Shown here piece after piece: positions 13,154-15,566 of a DNA stretch of 15,566 nt. The notes beneath the pieces were generated by a model. The model did no database searches, was not told the origin of the DNA, and saw only the letters and a program-made list of their open reading frames with translations. Numbering within the stretch: the stretch's first letter is position 1; each line of letters begins with the position of its first letter. A program made the translations under genes and the position numbers. Source of the DNA: CAYIYO01 sp964367715 (GTDB taxonomy: Bacteria > Chlamydiota > Chlamydiia > Chlamydiales > Criblamydiaceae); contig CAYIYO010000044.1 in assembly GCA_964367715.1 (NCBI GenBank), positions 1 to 15,566 of the forward strand. The letters run 5' to 3'.

Positions 13154-13956
13154 TGCCACACTCTCCCTACGAAATACGCGAAGCAGTGGTTCTCGAAAAT
13201 CGAGGGCAAAAAATTTTCGGCATCCTCCACCGTCCTCTCAACAAAGAAAAATCCCCAGCAGTCCTATTCTGTCACGGTCTAGCCGGCAACAAAACGGGAC
13301 GCTTCCGCCTCTATGTCGAACTCGCCGAACGGCTAGCAAAAGAAGGCATCACTGTCCTTCGCTTCGACTACCGCGGCTGCGGCGATAGCGAAGGGGAATT
13401 CTGCGACATCACTCCAGAAGATCATCTTTCCGACGCCTTGGTCGCCTTGGAGCATCTCGCCTCACTCCCTTTTATCAATGCAACACAAATCGGCATTCTT
13501 GGTCGCTCTTTCGGAGGTCCGATCGCCGTCCAAACCGCCGCCCAGTCCTCTCTCATCAAAAGCATCGTCTTATGGTGTCCGATGTTCAATGGCGACCAAT
13601 GGCGTGATCAATGGCAACTTGTCCACTCCAACACAATCGACGACGCATCCAAAGAAGAAATGATGATGGTAGAAGGGCAAATGGGCAGCATCCAATTTTT
13701 TGACTCTTTCTTTAAAATTGATCTTTCAGACGCACTCAAATCCCTACACGCAATCCCTCTCCTCCATCTCCACGGCGAAAGCGACACAAGAATCAACATG
13801 CACCATGCCGACGCCTTCCAACAAAGCCGCGAAACATCCTCCGCACGCTCGCTCTTTCGCCGTCTCCCCCAAACCGATCACGAATTCACACATCGCACAG
13901 AACGTCAAGACGCAATCAATGAAACGGTCTACTGGTTTGTTAACACTCTAAGATAG
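13153..13956 (+). CDS. Alpha/beta hydrolase (serine hydrolase)
   Basis: A 267-residue cytosolic hydrolase. The catalytic triad is visible: nucleophile Ser119 in GRSFGG, Asp211 in HGESDTR, and His243 in QTDHEFT. The oxyanion loop is HGLAG near 41-45, and FDYRGCGDSEG near 71-81 is typical. The substrate is unknown; esterase, thioesterase or acyl transfer are all possible. I chose the ATG at 13153, which overlaps the sdaA stop, with GGA six bases ahead. The ATG at 13147 would add two residues. The open frame continues upstream within sdaA but that part is a shadow. In Chlamydia a similar hydrolase also precedes a PPi-phosphofructokinase, so the pairing seems ancient. Confidence 0.9.
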   Translation: MPHSPYEIREAVVLENRGQKIFGILHRPLNKEKSPAVLFCHGLAGNKTGRFRLYVELAERLAKEGITVLRFDYRGCGDSEGEFCDITPEDHLSDALVALEHLASLPFINATQIGILGRSFGGPIAVQTAAQSSLIKSIVLWCPMFNGDQWRDQWQLVHSNTIDDASKEEMMMVEGQMGSIQFFDSFFKIDLSDALKSLHAIPLLHLHGESDTRINMHHADAFQQSRETSSARSLFRRLPQTDHEFTHRTERQDAINETVYWFVNTLR

Positions 13957-13963
13957 GTCCCTC

Positions 13964-15559
13964 ATGCAGACGCTCTCTCACGCACGTTTAAGTTTTGTCC
14001 CCACTCTTCCTCGACTCTTTAATGCACTCGACGCACTGAAATTAAACGAGATCTCTCGCGACCAAAAAATAGTCGAAGAAATCGAAAAAATACTGCCAAA
14101 ACTATGTTCAAAAAAAATATTGTCTTTAGTCGGGGGTGCATCGCATGAAAACACACCTCAACGTGTAGGAGTGGTTTTTTCTGGCGGTCAAGCTGCGGGA
14201 GGGCATAATGTAATTATCGGACTATACGATGCGCTAAAAAAAATCCATCCAGAAAGCACTCTAATCGGATTCCTCAATGGCCCGAGCGGAATCCTCAAAA
14301 ATGAATCCATCGCACTCACCGCAGAAAAAATTGCTCCATACCGCAACCAGGGCGGATTCGACATGATCGGATCGGGGCGAACAAAAATCGAAACCCCCGA
14401 ACAATTTCAGCAGGCCGCTCAAGTAGTCTCTAGCTTGCATCTTGATGGTCTTGTCATAATAGGAGGGGATGACTCAAACACAAACGCAGCCCTCCTCGCA
14501 GAGTACTTTCTTCAGCACAACATTTCCACTACTGTCGTCGGCGTCCCCAAAACAATCGACGGGGACTTAAAAAACGAATACATAGAAGTTTCATTTGGCT
14601 TCGACACAGCAACAAAAACATACGCTGCGCTCATTGGTGACGTGATGCGCGACGCACTCTCTGCAAAAAAATACTGGTTTTTCATTAAACTAATGGGACG
14701 CTCTGCCTCCCACATCACTCTCGAATGTGCCCTGCAAACACATCCCAACTACGCAATGATTGGAGAAGAAAAAAAATCATTAGCACCTCTTGTAAACGAA
14801 CTGGCTTCTCTTGTCATCAAACGCGCCGAAAAAAACAAAAACTTTGGAGTGGTCCTTATCCCAGAAGGGATCATCGAATTCATTCCGGAATTCCAACAAT
14901 TGATCAAAGAATTGAATGTAGTATTATCAGACGACGTGAAAATTGATGCCAAACATCTCCTAAATGCGTTATCAAAAGAATCCGGCGCCTGCTTTGCAGC
15001 ACTGCCTCCAGAAATTCAATCCCAACTTTTATTGGACCGCGATCCCCACGGCAACGTCCAAGTCTCAAAGATAGAAACAGAACGGCTTTTCATCGCTCTG
15101 GTCAAAAAAGAATTGGAAAAGAGGGGATTCCAAGGAGCATTTAATCCCCAGCCTCTATTCTATGGCTACGAAGGCCGTTCATGCCTACCCTCCAACTTCG
15201 ATGCGCAATACTGCAACGCCTTAGGCTACGCTGCTGCGGTTCTCATTAATGCCCGCCAAACAGGCTACATGGCCTGCATCAAGAACCTCTCTCAAGAAAT
15301 TGAAGAATGGCAGCCACTCGGCGTCCCTCTTCCTCTCATGATGGGATTGGAAAACCGCAAAGGAAAAATGAAGCCTGTCATCACAAAAGCGTTGGTGGAT
15401 CTCAATTCCGAATCATATAAAAAATTTGCTGAGAAGAGCTCCGAATGGTCTGCTGAAGACAATTATCTCTACCCAGGCCCTATCCAATTTTATGGCCCAA
15501 AAGAAATAACCGATCGTCTTTCAATGATCTTATCTAACGACGGCGAATTTTTTCAGTAG
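13964..15559 (+). CDS. pfp: Pyrophosphate-dependent phosphofructokinase
   Basis: Reversibly phosphorylates fructose 6-phosphate using pyrophosphate instead of ATP, so it can run in glycolysis or gluconeogenesis. The 531-residue length fits the long PPi-type clade. Diagnostic residues are GGDD at 167-170 (the second Asp blocks ATP, where ATP enzymes have Gly) and PKTIDGD at 195-201 (Lys196 marks PPi enzymes). FSGGQAAGGHN near 72-82 and LMGR near 243-246 are also present. The ATG at 13964 lies seven bases after the hydrolase stop with AGATAGG upstream. It is last of the visible sdaA unit; the window ends seven bases past the stop. Chlamydia carries two such genes, and this resembles the one beside the hydrolase. 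Confidence 0.95.
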   Translation: MQTLSHARLSFVPTLPRLFNALDALKLNEISRDQKIVEEIEKILPKLCSKKILSLVGGASHENTPQRVGVVFSGGQAAGGHNVIIGLYDALKKIHPESTLIGFLNGPSGILKNESIALTAEKIAPYRNQGGFDMIGSGRTKIETPEQFQQAAQVVSSLHLDGLVIIGGDDSNTNAALLAEYFLQHNISTTVVGVPKTIDGDLKNEYIEVSFGFDTATKTYAALIGDVMRDALSAKKYWFFIKLMGRSASHITLECALQTHPNYAMIGEEKKSLAPLVNELASLVIKRAEKNKNFGVVLIPEGIIEFIPEFQQLIKELNVVLSDDVKIDAKHLLNALSKESGACFAALPPEIQSQLLLDRDPHGNVQVSKIETERLFIALVKKELEKRGFQGAFNPQPLFYGYEGRSCLPSNFDAQYCNALGYAAAVLINARQTGYMACIKNLSQEIEEWQPLGVPLPLMMGLENRKGKMKPVITKALVDLNSESYKKFAEKSSEWSAEDNYLYPGPIQFYGPKEITDRLSMILSNDGEFFQ

Positions 15560-15566
15560 ATGTATA

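Overview
The window most likely comes from a chromosome of the order Chlamydiales, and probably from an environmental (amoeba- or arthropod-associated) lineage rather than Chlamydia itself. Three things point that way. First, kdsB-pyrG-ruvX are translationally coupled in the order I remember for Chlamydia trachomatis. Second, an alpha/beta hydrolase sits directly before a PPi-type phosphofructokinase, with waaA nearby, also as in Chlamydia. Third, there is an F-box protein, a eukaryote-like effector type common in protist-infecting chlamydiae. The species cannot be fixed from the sequence alone.

Layout. 1-223: non-coding, with two structured inverted repeats. 224-1780 (minus): acpS and a YacL-like PIN/TRAM membrane protein. 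1962-2444 (plus): a small four-helix membrane protein, divergent from the PIN/TRAM gene with a recognisable promoter on each side. 2458-4505 (minus): rlmH, smpB (overlapping) and an unrecognised helical protein. 4679-5833 (plus): a protein with an RNA polymerase alpha-CTD-like helix-hairpin-helix segment. 5852-6015: a 164-bp foldback element. 6033-8876 (minus): ruvX, pyrG, kdsB. 9021-9184: a second 164-bp foldback of the same family, in the leader of waaA (9191-10483, plus). 10567-10723: initiator and second CAU tRNA genes. 10814-11602: the F-box protein, followed by paired hairpins. 11689-15559 (plus): a 33-codon leader frame, sdaA, the hydrolase and the PPi-phosphofructokinase, tightly spaced.

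How the genes work together. PyrG makes CTP, KdsB uses CTP to activate Kdo, and WaaA transfers Kdo to lipid A, so three steps of one envelope pathway meet around 6.5-10.5 kb. SdaA converts serine to pyruvate and the PPi-phosphofructokinase works reversibly in glycolysis, so the right-hand operon looks like central carbon metabolism. SmpB and RlmH both serve the ribosome.

The most unusual signal is the foldback family. Two elements of identical length (164 bp) share TATAC/GTATA ends and a conserved asymmetric core with the same mismatches and bulge. The stem arms differ between the copies, yet each pairs with its own partner. A 27-nt exact copy of one terminus lies before acpS and a shorter one before the F-box gene. 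I do not recognise this family.
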